The notes under the pieces were generated by a model that worked only from the letters and a program-made list of their open reading frames with translations, searched no databases and was not told the origin of the DNA. DNA of 64,000 nucleotides from Sphingobium sp. EP60837 (GTDB lineage Bacteria; Pseudomonadota; Alphaproteobacteria; Sphingomonadales; Sphingomonadaceae): assembly GCF_001658005.1 (NCBI RefSeq), contig NZ_CP015986.1:1861501-1925500 (forward strand), in the 5' to 3' direction. The stretch's first letter is position 1. Each line of letters opens with the position of its first letter. Below, piece after piece: positions 43,921 through 52,679 of this stretch. The position numbers were made by a program, and so were the translations under genes.

Positions 43921-44898
43921 ATGACCCGTATAATTTCCGCGACCGTCGAACGCTGGCCCGTGGCGGGGGCCTTCATCATCAGCCGGGGCGCCAAGACATC
44001 GGTCGATGTGGTCCTGTGCACGGTCGGTGATGGGAAGCATGTCGGTCGGGGTGAGGGAACGCCGATATATTATGAGGGCGAAACCGCCGAAGCCTGCGCG
44101 GCCGCGATCAACGCCTATGATGGTCCGTTGAATCGCGACGCGCTGCTGCGGGGAATGCCACGCGGGGCGGCGCGCAATGCCCTTGACTGCGCACTGTGGG
44201 ATCTGGAGGCCAAGCAGGCGGGCGTACCCGTCTGGCAGTTGGCGGGGCTCGCGCCGCCCGCTCCGCTGCCCACCGCCTTCACCATCAGCCTGAACGATCC
44301 CGCCCAGATGGAGGCGGATGCGCGGCTCGCCGCTGCCAAGGGGTTCGCCCTGCTGAAGTGCAAGCTCACGGGCGAGGGCGACCGGGCGCGAATCGCAGCT
44401 GTTCGGGCGGGTGCGCCCGATGCGCGGTTGATCGTCGACGCCAATGAAAGCTGGCATGACCTGGATATCGCAGCGGAAGCGGCGGCTCTGGCGCAGCTTG
44501 GCGTGGAAATGGTCGAGCAGCCGGTCTTTCACGGCCGTGAGGACAGGCTGGTAGGCGTGAAAGCGCCGTTGCCGCTGTGTGCCGATGAGAGCTGTCATAC
44601 GCGGGCGGACCTTGACCGGCTCGGCGATTTCGACGCGGTCAATATCAAGCTCGACAAGGCTGGCGGGCTGACCGAGGCGCTGGCGTTGGCACGCGAAGCG
44701 CGCACCCGGAATTTTCGCGTGATGGTCGGATGCATGCTTGGAACCTCGCTCGGCATCGCTCCGGCGGCACTGGTGGCCCAGGGAGCGGACTGGATCGATC
44801 TCGACGGCGCGTTGTTGCTGGCCAAAGATCGCGAGGGCGGGTTGCCGCTGAAGGACGGGCTGCTTCATCCCGGCACGCTCTGGGGCACCGGTCAGTAG
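43921..44898 (+). CDS. L-Ala-D/L-Glu (dipeptide) epimerase, enolase superfamily
   Basis: This 325-residue protein has the muconate-lactonizing-type barrel residues: general base in LLKCKLTG (K-x-K), metal ligands in LIVDANESW, MVEQPVF and CADESCH, and the second base Lys in NIKLDKAGG. This fits dipeptide epimerases of the YcjG family, which convert L-Ala-D-Glu released from murein so it can be degraded. ATG 43921 begins the first strand. It overlaps the convergent secreted-protein gene by 7 bp. Confidence 0.85.
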   Translation: MTRIISATVERWPVAGAFIISRGAKTSVDVVLCTVGDGKHVGRGEGTPIYYEGETAEACAAAINAYDGPLNRDALLRGMPRGAARNALDCALWDLEAKQAGVPVWQLAGLAPPAPLPTAFTISLNDPAQMEADARLAAAKGFALLKCKLTGEGDRARIAAVRAGAPDARLIVDANESWHDLDIAAEAAALAQLGVEMVEQPVFHGREDRLVGVKAPLPLCADESCHTRADLDRLGDFDAVNIKLDKAGGLTEALALAREARTRNFRVMVGCMLGTSLGIAPAALVAQGADWIDLDGALLLAKDREGGLPLKDGLLHPGTLWGTGQ

Positions 44899-45290
44899 CC
44901 CAGCGTCAGGCCCATAGCATAATATTTGGGACCGACATTACCCTTCACCCGCAGCTTGGGAATGATCGGCATGGCGATCGTCGCATAGGGGCGCGTGTTA
45001 TCGCCGCTGAAGCGGACGCCTGCGCCGATCGTCGCGAATGCAGGCAGCGAGTAGGTCGCTTCGACCCTGCCATAGAGCTCCGCATCGCCATCGTGCAGAT
45101 AAATGCCGGCGCCAGGGGTCAGGCTGAAACCGGCGACGTCCAGCGCATAGCCCGCGCCAATCTCTGTGCCCCAATGGCCGTCTGCCCGGCCATAGTTCAG
45201 TTCCGCTCCCAAGCCTTCGGCATGAGCGGCCGGTGCGAGGGCAAGCACGCCGAGCAAGGATGCGGCGGCAACGGTTTGGCGTATCATCAT
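44892..45290 (-). CDS. Small secreted, probably beta-structured protein
   Basis: This 132-residue protein has a signal peptide (MMIRQTVAAASLLGVLALAPAAHA-E). The mature part has alternating Gly/aromatic strands (ELNYGRADGHWGTEIGAGYAL, YGRVEATYSLP, KYYAMGLTLGY), as in small outer-membrane barrels. The C-terminal residue is aromatic (Tyr), consistent with an outer-membrane strand. I do not recognise the family. Start at 45290 after GGGAAAG. Confidence 0.65.
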   Translation of the reverse strand: MMIRQTVAAASLLGVLALAPAAHAEGLGAELNYGRADGHWGTEIGAGYALDVAGFSLTPGAGIYLHDGDAELYGRVEATYSLPAFATIGAGVRFSGDNTRPYATIAMPIIPKLRVKGNVGPKYYAMGLTLGY

Positions 45291-45379
45291 GATCTTTCCC
45301 AAATCTAGGCGTGCTGCTGCGTGACGGGCATGCGCGCGTCAGGCAAGCGAGGGGAAGGCGAGCCGAATCGAAAATCCGC

Positions 45380-46549
45380 TCAGGTGAAGCGCCTCGCCCT
45401 CTCATCGACAGGGTCAGCATTGGGATAGGGCATGATCGTTCGGCCATCCGGGGCAGCGGTGAAGCTCGTCTGGGTGGGATAGGCGAATTCGATGCCTTCC
45501 GCTTTGAACCGCTGCCAAATGGCTAGGCCGACCCGGTGCCGTGACTGGAAATAGTCGTGACGGTCGGGATCGGGCACATCGAAATTGAGTTCGAAATCCA
45601 GCGAACTCGCGCCGAAGCGCACAAGCCCCGCATTGACGAAATGGAACCCTTCGCCTTCGACGATGTGTTTCAGAATGGACGGAATGGTGTCGGCCTTTTC
45701 ATCCGGCGTCTGGTAGATGATGCCGAGCGAAAAGGTCACTCGGCGCTGCTCCAGCGTATGAAGGCTGGTGATTTCCTTCTGCAGGAGATTGGCGTTGGAG
45801 ATGACCTTCTTCTCGCCCGTCATGGCGCGCAGGCGCGTGCTTTTAAGCCCGATCTTTTCGACGCGGGCGGTGGTCTGGTCATAGGTGATGACCTCGCCGC
45901 GGCGGAAGGGCTTGTCGAAGATGATCGAAAGAGCGGCGAACAGGTCTGAAAATATGCCTTGGGCTGCAAGGCCGATGGCGATGCCGCCAATGCCGAGGCC
46001 AGCGACCAGGCCCGTGACGTTGACGCCCAGATTGTCGAGCACCACCACGGCGGCGATCGCGAACAGGCCGAAGGTCACGAGCACGCGGATCAGACCCATG
46101 GCGTTGGCGAGCGTTTCGCCATGCCCTTCGTCGCCGACCGTCTTGCGCTCTATGAGGCCCAGGATGATCTCCCGCGCCCAAATCGCCGCTTGGAACACGG
46201 CCGCGATGGTGAAGAGGAAGATGACCGTCTTCAGCACCATCTGGGGCGGGTTGGCGTAGCTTACCACCAACCGGGCGGCGACCAGCGCCATGAAGAAATG
46301 CGTCGTCCTGGCGATGGCGCGGCCGATGACATGGGAAAGGCCCAGCGTGTCGCCGGGCTTTCCATTGAGGCGGCTGCCGAACTGGCGCAGCGTGGCGAGG
46401 GTCAGATAGATGACGACGCCGACGCCCACCGCAACCAGGATCTGCAGCGCATGGATGGAGAACCAATTAACCGTCGAGTGCCACATCTCCGGAAGGTTCG
46501 GCGGGCGCACCGCGATGTCGGGAAGGGCAGGGTCTTTCTTTGCAGCCAT
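45380..46549 (-). CDS. MscS-family mechanosensitive channel
   Basis: This 389-residue protein has several N-terminal membrane helices, and the pore helix and beta domain are represented by GLGIGGIAIGLAAQGIFSDLFAALSIIFDKPFRRGEVI. This is the MscS core with Gly/Ala packing. It should release osmolytes on hypo-osmotic shock. ATG 46549 follows AGGATCCCC. It is 22 bp downstream of the topoisomerase IB gene, so both may be driven by the EcfG-like promoter at 47602-47626. Confidence 0.88.
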   Translation of the reverse strand: MAAKKDPALPDIAVRPPNLPEMWHSTVNWFSIHALQILVAVGVGVVIYLTLATLRQFGSRLNGKPGDTLGLSHVIGRAIARTTHFFMALVAARLVVSYANPPQMVLKTVIFLFTIAAVFQAAIWAREIILGLIERKTVGDEGHGETLANAMGLIRVLVTFGLFAIAAVVVLDNLGVNVTGLVAGLGIGGIAIGLAAQGIFSDLFAALSIIFDKPFRRGEVITYDQTTARVEKIGLKSTRLRAMTGEKKVISNANLLQKEITSLHTLEQRRVTFSLGIIYQTPDEKADTIPSILKHIVEGEGFHFVNAGLVRFGASSLDFELNFDVPDPDRHDYFQSRHRVGLAIWQRFKAEGIEFAYPTQTSFTAAPDGRTIMPYPNADPVDERARRFT

Positions 46550-46571
46550 GGGGATCCTGAAATGAGGGCGG

Positions 46572-47579
46572 TCAGGCCGCCAGGGGGAGTGCGGGGCTTG
46601 CGCCACGCTCTTCCAGAAAGGCGATCAGTCCGCGTTCGTAACGCGTCAGATAGCGCGTAGTGCGCGGCAAGCGAAGCCCTGCGCGCCATTCATCCTGTCC
46701 AGATTTGCAAAGTTCGATAAGCGCTGGGTGGATATAGCTTTTGCGGCTGATCGCGGGGGTGTTGCCCAGCGCTTCGGCAACGGGCGCGACCATCTGCGCA
46801 AGCGAGACAGGCCCCGACGCCAGCGTTTCGAACGCGATCGTGGAAGCGCCCCAGGTGCGAAAGTGCTTCGCGGTGAAATCGTGGCGCATGGCCTCGGCGA
46901 TATAGGCGTTGACGTCGCCCGAACTGATCGGGCGGGCTACGCCATCTTCATCCAGATATTGGAAAAGATGCTGGCCGGGGAGATCCTGCATCGCGCGCAC
47001 GAAGCGAAGCAGGCGGCGGTCGCTGATCGTCAGGTCATGCTCGCGGCCCGACTTGGCGCGGTAGCGTAGTCGCAGCTTTTGACCGGTAAGATCGACATGG
47101 CGGCGGCGGAGCGTCGTTGCCCCGAAGCTCTTGTTGGCGGTGGCATATTGTTCATTGCCGACGCGGACCTTGGCGAGGTCGAGCAGGCGGACGACTGCCG
47201 CGATCGTGCGCTCCTTGCGGAGACCGCGGGTCGATAGGTCTGCCTCGATCCGGGCGCGAAGGCAGGGCAAAGCGCGGCCGAACAGGGCGCACCCGCCATA
47301 TTTCTCCGCCTCGCGCGCCGCTCGAAAATCGGGATGGTAGCGATATTGTTTGCGGCCGCGATCGTCATAGCCGATCGCCTGGATATGGCCGTGCGGCAGC
47401 GGGCAGAACCAGCATTCCCGGTAGGCGGGCGGCATGCCGACGGCGTTGAGCCGGTCGATTTCATCACGATCGGTGATGCGCGTACCGTCGGGTAGGAAAT
47501 AGGCCCAGCCCCGCTTTAGTGCGCGGCGCGAAATCCCCGGCAGGCTGTCATTGGCGTGGACAAGTCGATTTTGCGGCAT
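46572..47579 (-). CDS. DNA topoisomerase IB (poxvirus type)
   Basis: This 335-residue type IB enzyme relaxes supercoils by a 3'-phosphotyrosyl intermediate. The nucleophile is Tyr282 in ISRKSYIHPALIEL. The other catalytic residues are Arg139 (KVRVGNEQYA), Lys176 (RAKSGREHD) and Arg241/His239 (FTAKHFRTWGAS). AAGGAG precedes the ATG at 47579. A stress-type promoter lies upstream (47626-47602). Topoisomerase IB is an accessory enzyme in bacteria. Confidence 0.92.
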   Translation of the reverse strand: MPQNRLVHANDSLPGISRRALKRGWAYFLPDGTRITDRDEIDRLNAVGMPPAYRECWFCPLPHGHIQAIGYDDRGRKQYRYHPDFRAAREAEKYGGCALFGRALPCLRARIEADLSTRGLRKERTIAAVVRLLDLAKVRVGNEQYATANKSFGATTLRRRHVDLTGQKLRLRYRAKSGREHDLTISDRRLLRFVRAMQDLPGQHLFQYLDEDGVARPISSGDVNAYIAEAMRHDFTAKHFRTWGASTIAFETLASGPVSLAQMVAPVAEALGNTPAISRKSYIHPALIELCKSGQDEWRAGLRLPRTTRYLTRYERGLIAFLEERGASPALPLAA

Positions 47580-47601
47580 GGGCTCCTTCTCAAGAGCCTC
47601 T

Positions 47602-47626
47602 AACCCGCCTTACTTTGCTTCGTTCC
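47602..47626 (-). promoter_or_regulatory. EcfG-like promoter of the topoisomerase IB-mscS unit
   Basis: On the minus strand GGAAC (47626-47622) and GGTT (47605-47602) are separated by 16 bases. The start of transcription would be near 47594, 15 nt before the ATG at 47579, with AAGGAG in between. Confidence 0.45.
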
Positions 47627-47646
47627 GCAGCTTTAGACCCGGGGGG

Positions 47647-48351
47647 TCAAGATCCGGTGAGCCGCCAGCGGAAGCCTCCGGCGCCGCGAAGACGCCAATG
47701 ATCGGGATGGCGGCGGATCACCGACAGATGCGCGAGAGTGAGCGTGGCCGCCAAGACGCCCGCGGGCATTGCGAAGGCTGTGGTCGCGGGCAGGATCAAG
47801 GCGCACAGCAGCGCCACCCCGGCGGCGCTGGCGGTCAACATGGTCGATCGTGCTTCGCCATCAGGCCCGCGCATCCAGAAGACGCAGCCGCTCATGCCCA
47901 GGGCGAAAGCCATGGCGAGACGGGCCGGCTGGCCCTGTCCAGCGAGGCTGCAGCCGATCAGCAGGAGCAGGATGAGGGCGGCCAGGCCGCGGCGCGGAAG
48001 TCGGCCGAGCAGATAGGCCCCGACGGGATAGATGAGCAGTTCCCCCATCAATATTGCGGCCAGAATCGATCCTGCCAATGCGGCTTGCTGCGGTCCTGCG
48101 ATCACGGCGACGACGGCTGTGCCCGCCCAGGGCACGAGGCGGCCGGGCGCCATGCGGATGTGGCTTGCCCAGCCGCGCAGGCCGGCGCGGGATTCCCATC
48201 GGCGATCGGCCAGACGGAGCTGAAAGGCGGCGATGATGAACAGCGCTTCCACGCCCCAGGGCAGCAGGTCCGGGCCGATCATCGGCGACGCCAGCACGAG
48301 CCCGAGCAACAGGCCATGGGCCACGCCCAAAATGCGGAGTTCTCCGCTCAT
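47647..48351 (-). CDS. Multi-spanning membrane protein in the ligase cluster, unknown function
   Basis: This 234-residue protein has about seven hydrophobic segments (ILGVAHGLLLGLVLASPM, GVEALFIIAAFQL, LVPWAGTAVVAVIAG and others) with few charged residues. I recognise no domain. Its ATG at 48351 overlaps the stop of the O-antigen-ligase-type gene (TGATG), so it is translationally coupled and probably works with it in surface polysaccharide or glycolipid assembly. This function is an inference from context only. Confidence 0.6.
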   Translation of the reverse strand: MSGELRILGVAHGLLLGLVLASPMIGPDLLPWGVEALFIIAAFQLRLADRRWESRAGLRGWASHIRMAPGRLVPWAGTAVVAVIAGPQQAALAGSILAAILMGELLIYPVGAYLLGRLPRRGLAALILLLLIGCSLAGQGQPARLAMAFALGMSGCVFWMRGPDGEARSTMLTASAAGVALLCALILPATTAFAMPAGVLAATLTLAHLSVIRRHPDHWRLRGAGGFRWRLTGS

Positions 48352-49718
48352 CACATTCCTCCCCTGATGGGCCGTAATGGTTGCAGTGGAACAAGCCGCC
48401 CCCGCGCCGCTGCCCCGCGCTTGCGCGCGAGATAGGTGTCGAGGCCGATCTGCAGCGATAGCATCATGAAGATGAAGGGCTGGTAAGCGATCCCGACGAA
48501 CAGCGATCCGACCATATATATGACATGCCCCTGTTGGAGCGCCAGCGCGAAGGGCGCGATCCATGCTTCGCCTGGAGCGTCGCTGTTACGGTAGAGGCGG
48601 CGGATCGATTCGGTGCGGATGAAGCAGATGAGGTGGATCAGCAGCCAGACGGCGAAACCGAAATAGCCCTGTTCGCCAAGCATTTCGAAATAGGCGCTGT
48701 GATAGGCGCGGCCCTTGTCGGTGACGAGCCGCCGCTCGACGCGCGACCCGCCGCTGTCGGTCACCCGCTCCTGCATGTGATAGGTGAAGCTGTTCTGCAG
48801 ATAATTGTCGAACCCGCCGCCGCCGGGGTGCTCCTTCACATAGTCGAGCGTCCATTTCCACACGGCGAGGCGCGTTGAGGCGCTTTCGTCGCCCTGATGA
48901 TTCTCGATCGTGGACATGCGCTGCGTGAAGCTGGCGGGCAGGAAAGGGATGGCGGCGAGTGCGGCGAGCGCCATCAAGGGCCCATAGACGAAGCGCCGCT
49001 TCGACCGCATCAGCATCAGCCCAGCGAGGATCGCGATGCAGACAAGGCCGGTGCGCGCTTCGGTGCCGATGGGCATCAGCAGGCAGGCGAGACATAGCGC
49101 ATAGGCGAAGCCGCGCACGCGCCAGTCCGGCGGGAAGATGGTGCCATGCTTCGCCAGCCAGAGGATCAGCGGGATCAGCGAAATGGCGACGCAGCTGATG
49201 ATGCTGCCTTCATAAAGGCCGCTATTATTATCGACCATCAGGTTGAGCACGCCATAGCCGCCACCCGACAGCGCCGTCTTCATGCCGCCGTTGATGATGA
49301 TCGTACTGGCGCACAGCACCATGAAGAGGGTCAACGCCTCCAGCCGCAGCCTGGTGCGCAGGGTGAGGGGCAGGAAGATCGCGAAGATCATCGCTTTCCA
49401 AACCCATTCCCATTTGGTGTGGGCGTTGAGCGGGAAATCGGCGGTCGCGGTCGTAAAACCGCACCAGGCTAGCAGGATCAAAAGCAGCAACTGGCGCATG
49501 GAAAAGCGGCAGTCGGATTTCTTGTCCACCAACAGCCATGCCCCCACGGCCAGCGCGAAGGCGATCGCGGAAATGGGGATGCGGTTCAGCAGGAAATAGG
49601 AAAGCCGTTGCGGCGAGACGATGTCGATATAGGCATAGACAGCGATCAGCAGGAAAGGCCGCCGCAAGCCGAGCAGGAAGAAAGCGCCGAGGAAGGCGAG
49701 GAAGAAGAGGTCACGCAT
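48351..49718 (-). CDS. O-antigen ligase-type membrane protein, exosortase-A-associated family
   Basis: This 455-residue protein has ~10-12 membrane helices. The N-terminus MRDLFFLAFLGAFFLLGLRR and YIDIVSPQRLSYFLL are the pattern of the putative O-glycosylation ligase associated with exosortase A (DUF5935 plus Wzy_C). A large loop near TRLAVWKWTLDYVKEHPGGG is typical of Wzy/WaaL proteins. It would transfer or polymerise a glycan on a lipid carrier. The start at 49718 overlaps the end of a 39-codon ORF. A matching glycosyltransferase diverges at 49919. Confidence 0.8.
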   Translation of the reverse strand: MRDLFFLAFLGAFFLLGLRRPFLLIAVYAYIDIVSPQRLSYFLLNRIPISAIAFALAVGAWLLVDKKSDCRFSMRQLLLLILLAWCGFTTATADFPLNAHTKWEWVWKAMIFAIFLPLTLRTRLRLEALTLFMVLCASTIIINGGMKTALSGGGYGVLNLMVDNNSGLYEGSIISCVAISLIPLILWLAKHGTIFPPDWRVRGFAYALCLACLLMPIGTEARTGLVCIAILAGLMLMRSKRRFVYGPLMALAALAAIPFLPASFTQRMSTIENHQGDESASTRLAVWKWTLDYVKEHPGGGGFDNYLQNSFTYHMQERVTDSGGSRVERRLVTDKGRAYHSAYFEMLGEQGYFGFAVWLLIHLICFIRTESIRRLYRNSDAPGEAWIAPFALALQQGHVIYMVGSLFVGIAYQPFIFMMLSLQIGLDTYLARKRGAAARGRLVPLQPLRPIRGGM

Positions 49719-49830
49719 CCGGCGTGCGCTCCAACTGCGATTCGTCATCCAGGTCGGGGCGCGACAGCAGCCGCCATGCCGCCAGGATGATCACGCCATG
49801 GCTGATCAGCAGGGAGAAGGCGTCAATCAT
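49711..49830 (-). CDS. 39-residue single-pass membrane peptide upstream of the ligase
   Basis: ATG 49830 to TGA 49711 encodes a short protein with one hydrophobic helix (AFSLLISHGVIILAAW) and a charged tail ending RTPDA. Its last codons overlap the ligase start ATG (49718) by 8 bp, a typical coupled arrangement. No family is recognised. It could be a leader peptide or a small partner of the ligase. Confidence 0.45.
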   Translation of the reverse strand: MIDAFSLLISHGVIILAAWRLLSRPDLDDESQLERTPDA

Positions 49831-49918
49831 CGCGTGAGGGATTCGTCCGTGGCCACGGCCTTTTCCTAGCGCGGCAGAGTTGACGGGCCGTTAAACCTTT
49901 TCCGGCACAAGTTTGCAC

Positions 49919-51145
49919 ATGACTCGGATACTTCATGTGCTCGATCACAGCCTGCCGATGCACAGCGGCTACACGTTCCGCACTCGCGCGATCCTGCGGG
50001 CGCAGATGGCGCGGGGCTGGGAGGTGCGGGGCATTACAGGCCATCGTCATGGCACGGCGGGCCCTGCCGAGGAGACGATCGACGGCCTTCATTTCCATCG
50101 CACGCCGGGCAATGCGGCGACGGGCAATCCGCTGCTGCGCGAATGGCGGGATATTTCCGCCCATGCCGACGCGATCGATGCGCTTATCGCGCACTGGCGG
50201 CCCGATGTGATCCATGCCCATTCACCGGTCTTGAACGCCATGGCGGCCCAGCGTGCGGCGAAGCGGCACGACATTCCCCTGGTCTATGAAATCCGCGCCT
50301 TTTGGGAAGATGCGGCGGTCGGCAACGGCACGGGTATAGAAGGTAGCCCGCGTTACTGGCTCACCCGGCAGCTGGAAACTCATGCGGTGCGAGCGGCCGA
50401 TGCGGTCGCGGTGATATGCGAAGGGCTGAGGCAGGATCTCGTCTCTCGCGGCATCGATGCGGCCAAGATCATCGTGTCGCCCAATGGGGTGGATATGGAG
50501 CAGTTCGGAACTCCCGTGCCGCGTGATCCGGCACTTACGCAAAAGCTGGGGCTAGAGGGTGCCGATGTGGTCGGCTTCATCGGCAGCTTTTATGATTATG
50601 AGGGGCTGGACGATCTCATCGCAGCCATGCCGCGACTCGTGCGTGCGCGCCCGAAGGTCAAGCTGTTGCTGGTCGGTGGCGGTCCTTGCGAACAGGCGTT
50701 GCGCGATCAGGCGACGGCTTCGCCCTTTGCCGACCATATTCTTTTCGTTGGCCGGGTGCCGCACGATCAGGTCGAGAATTATTACGCGCAGGTCGATGTC
50801 CTCGCTTATCCGCGTAAGCTGATGCGCCTTACCGATCTGGTGACGCCATTGAAGCCGCTGGAGGCGATGGCACAGGGGCGGCTGGTCGCTGCGTCGAGCG
50901 TCGGGGGGCATCGCGAATTGATCGAGGATGGCGTCACCGGCACCTTGTTTGCGCCGGGCGATCCGGCGGCGATGGCGACGGCGCTGGCGGGCATGTTCGC
51001 CGATAGGGGCTTCTGGGACGATCGGCGCGGGGTCGCGCGGGCCTTTGTCGAGCGTGAGCGTAACTGGTCGTCAAATATTCTGCGGTACGAGCCTGTTTAT
51101 GAGCGGCTGTTGCAGCGTTCGCAGCGCGTGCGCGCCGCCGCCTGA
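49919..51145 (+). CDS. Exosortase-A-associated family glycosyltransferase (GT4)
   Basis: This 408-residue GT-B glycosyltransferase begins TRILHVLDHSLPMHSGYTFRT, the signature of the PEP-CTERM/exosortase-A-associated GT4 family. The UDP-sugar region KLMRLTDLVTPLKPLEAMAQGRLVAASSVGGHRELI is intact. It likely adds a sugar in exopolysaccharide or glycoprotein-linked assembly. ATG 49919 is preferred to the TTG at 49913. It diverges from the ligase unit over 88 bp. No exosortase gene is visible. Confidence 0.85.
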   Translation: MTRILHVLDHSLPMHSGYTFRTRAILRAQMARGWEVRGITGHRHGTAGPAEETIDGLHFHRTPGNAATGNPLLREWRDISAHADAIDALIAHWRPDVIHAHSPVLNAMAAQRAAKRHDIPLVYEIRAFWEDAAVGNGTGIEGSPRYWLTRQLETHAVRAADAVAVICEGLRQDLVSRGIDAAKIIVSPNGVDMEQFGTPVPRDPALTQKLGLEGADVVGFIGSFYDYEGLDDLIAAMPRLVRARPKVKLLLVGGGPCEQALRDQATASPFADHILFVGRVPHDQVENYYAQVDVLAYPRKLMRLTDLVTPLKPLEAMAQGRLVAASSVGGHRELIEDGVTGTLFAPGDPAAMATALAGMFADRGFWDDRRGVARAFVERERNWSSNILRYEPVYERLLQRSQRVRAAA

Positions 51146-51149
51146 GTCG

Positions 51150-52001
51150 ATGGCGACCGCGATTCGGCGACATGGGACGATCACCCCGGCTGTGCTGGGC
51201 GGTCTCGCCGTGGCGTTGATCCTGTTGGCGATGCCGGCGGGCGTGGTCGAAACGGTCGTGGCGTCGAGCGGGCTCAGCGAAGCCTGGCCTGCTGCCGCGC
51301 CGCCACTGGGGATGAAGGCGCGACTGCTGCTCGCCGGCTTTGGCGCGCTGATGGGAATGGGCTGCCTGTGCTTCAACGCCGCGCCAGCGCCTGGGAAAGA
51401 GAATGGACGCCGTCGCGGTGTCCCGGGAGTGAGTAGAATGGGTTTTGCATTGCCGAAGCTGAACTGGCTGTCCCGCAGCCGCGCGGCGGGTTCGTCCCGG
51501 GTGTCGCGTCCATTGGCGCGCCGCGCCGATGCGCACCCCGACGCGCCCATACGCACGCCGATCTTCGCCAGTCGCGATTTTGGCGGGTTGGAAATATTCC
51601 CCCGCATTGCACCTGCGCCCGTCGAGCGGCCAGAGCAGGCCGGGCCAGAGCAGCAGCCGATGACGCTGTCTTTCAAGCCGCTGGCTGAAGAGGCCGAGGC
51701 CGCTCCCGAACTGATTGGGGCGGAATTCGAAGAAATGAGCGCGGCCGTGCACGCAGCCAGCGCAGAACGGGGCGGACAGTCCTCACCTGGCGGCCAAGCG
51801 CCGTCGCTTAGCGAACTGACCGCCCGTTTCGAACGGGGCCTTGCCGAGCGCGTACGTGGCACGAGAGCGGCAGCCAGCGTGATTGCCGACATGCCGGTGG
51901 AGCAGCCCGTTCCGGTCCGCGATCGGCTCGAGGACGATGTGGACCAGGCGCTGCGTGCCGCGCTGGGCACCTTGCGGGCAATGGCAGACCGCACGCGCTA
52001 A
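51150..52001 (+). CDS. Two-helix membrane protein with long cytoplasmic or periplasmic tail, unknown
   Basis: This 283-residue protein has two N-terminal membrane helices (PAVLGGLAVALILLAMPAG; LLLAGFGALMGMGCLC), then a Pro/Ala/Arg/Glu-rich, poorly structured region. A C-terminal segment (DRLEDDVDQALRAALGTLRAM) likely forms a helix. No domain is recognised. It starts 4 bp after the glycosyltransferase stop, so it is probably its operon partner. Confidence 0.6.
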   Translation: MATAIRRHGTITPAVLGGLAVALILLAMPAGVVETVVASSGLSEAWPAAAPPLGMKARLLLAGFGALMGMGCLCFNAAPAPGKENGRRRGVPGVSRMGFALPKLNWLSRSRAAGSSRVSRPLARRADAHPDAPIRTPIFASRDFGGLEIFPRIAPAPVERPEQAGPEQQPMTLSFKPLAEEAEAAPELIGAEFEEMSAAVHAASAERGGQSSPGGQAPSLSELTARFERGLAERVRGTRAAASVIADMPVEQPVPVRDRLEDDVDQALRAALGTLRAMADRTR

Positions 52002-52010
52002 GGACCTTTA

Positions 52011-52382
52011 TTACCAATCTTCGATGGTCAGGGCCGAAAGCTCGATCACTTCTTCTTGTGGGGCGGAGTGGCCGCCGTCTATCGTGATGTCGGCGACGAA
52101 GTGCCGGGGGAGCGACCATTCCGCTTCCTCCAGACCTGCCGCGAATACCGCTCGCCTTTCTTGCGCGTCTGGCCCGGAAAGACGCAGGGCGATGACATGC
52201 CGCCTTCCCTGAAACAATGCGCTCGCCCACGGACGACTGGCGGCGCGTTCGACAATCGCGGGTTCCCCGGCGCGTTCCAGCAGTTGGACCAGAAGCCGGG
52301 GCAGGGGATCCTTGCCTCGCAAGCGGCTTCCTTGATTTCCGATCAGATTTCGGGGCTGGCGGATATGATCGATGCTTGTCAT
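52011..52382 (-). CDS. Hypothetical protein paired with a small HTH protein
   Basis: This 123-residue soluble protein starts MTSIDHIRQPRNLIGNQGSRL and has GRRHVIALRLSGPDA plus an acidic end (SAPQEEVIELSALTIEDW). I recognise no domain, catalytic motif or membrane segment. It overlaps the stop of the upstream 64-residue gene by 4 bp, so the two form a coupled pair divergent from the S24 repressor-like gene. Confidence 0.55.
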   Translation of the reverse strand: MTSIDHIRQPRNLIGNQGSRLRGKDPLPRLLVQLLERAGEPAIVERAASRPWASALFQGRRHVIALRLSGPDAQERRAVFAAGLEEAEWSLPRHFVADITIDGGHSAPQEEVIELSALTIEDW

Positions 52383-52573
52383 TGGCCGACGCTCCTGCGA
52401 TATGTGTTCATGAAATGTTCTATTCGTCTCTTGATCCGTTCCCCTGGCTCGCGACCTTGGCGCAGGTCGAACACCAGACGAGGATCGCGCACGCTTTCTC
52501 GTCCGAAGCGTGTCGCGGGGATGCCGTTGTCCCGCAGAAATTTCTCGACGGCGCGAAGCAGCATATTTTCCAT
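52379..52573 (-). CDS. Small HTH-like DNA-binding protein
   Basis: This 64-residue protein has the pattern AVEKFLRDNGIPATRFGRES, then DPRLVFDLRQGREP and RIKRRIEHFM. It looks like a compact helix-turn-helix of the kind found in small alphaproteobacterial regulators. It is divergent from the S24-type gene at 52680; the shared gap carries repeated TCCTA elements. It probably acts as a regulator or modulator of that pair. The family name is not certain. Confidence 0.55.
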   Translation of the reverse strand: MENMLLRAVEKFLRDNGIPATRFGRESVRDPRLVFDLRQGREPGERIKRRIEHFMNTYRRSVGQ

Positions 52574-52619
52574 TCTCCCTCTTCCAAAGGACTCGCCCGC
52601 TGCGAATCCCTGAGCTTCT

Positions 52620-52664
52620 TCCTATCTGTTATCCTATTTCCTACTTGTCTAGGAAAAATCCTAT
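52620..52664. promoter_or_regulatory. Operator-like TCCTA cluster between divergent regulator genes
   Basis: A 20-bp palindrome TTTCCTA (52637-52643) - 6 bp - TAGGAAA (52650-52656) is flanked by further direct TCCTAT copies at 52620-52625, 52632-52637 and 52659-52664. It fills the gap between the HTH gene and the S24-family gene and is the expected binding site for the S24 protein. Confidence 0.5.
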
Positions 52665-52679
52665 CATTATGGATGAATC

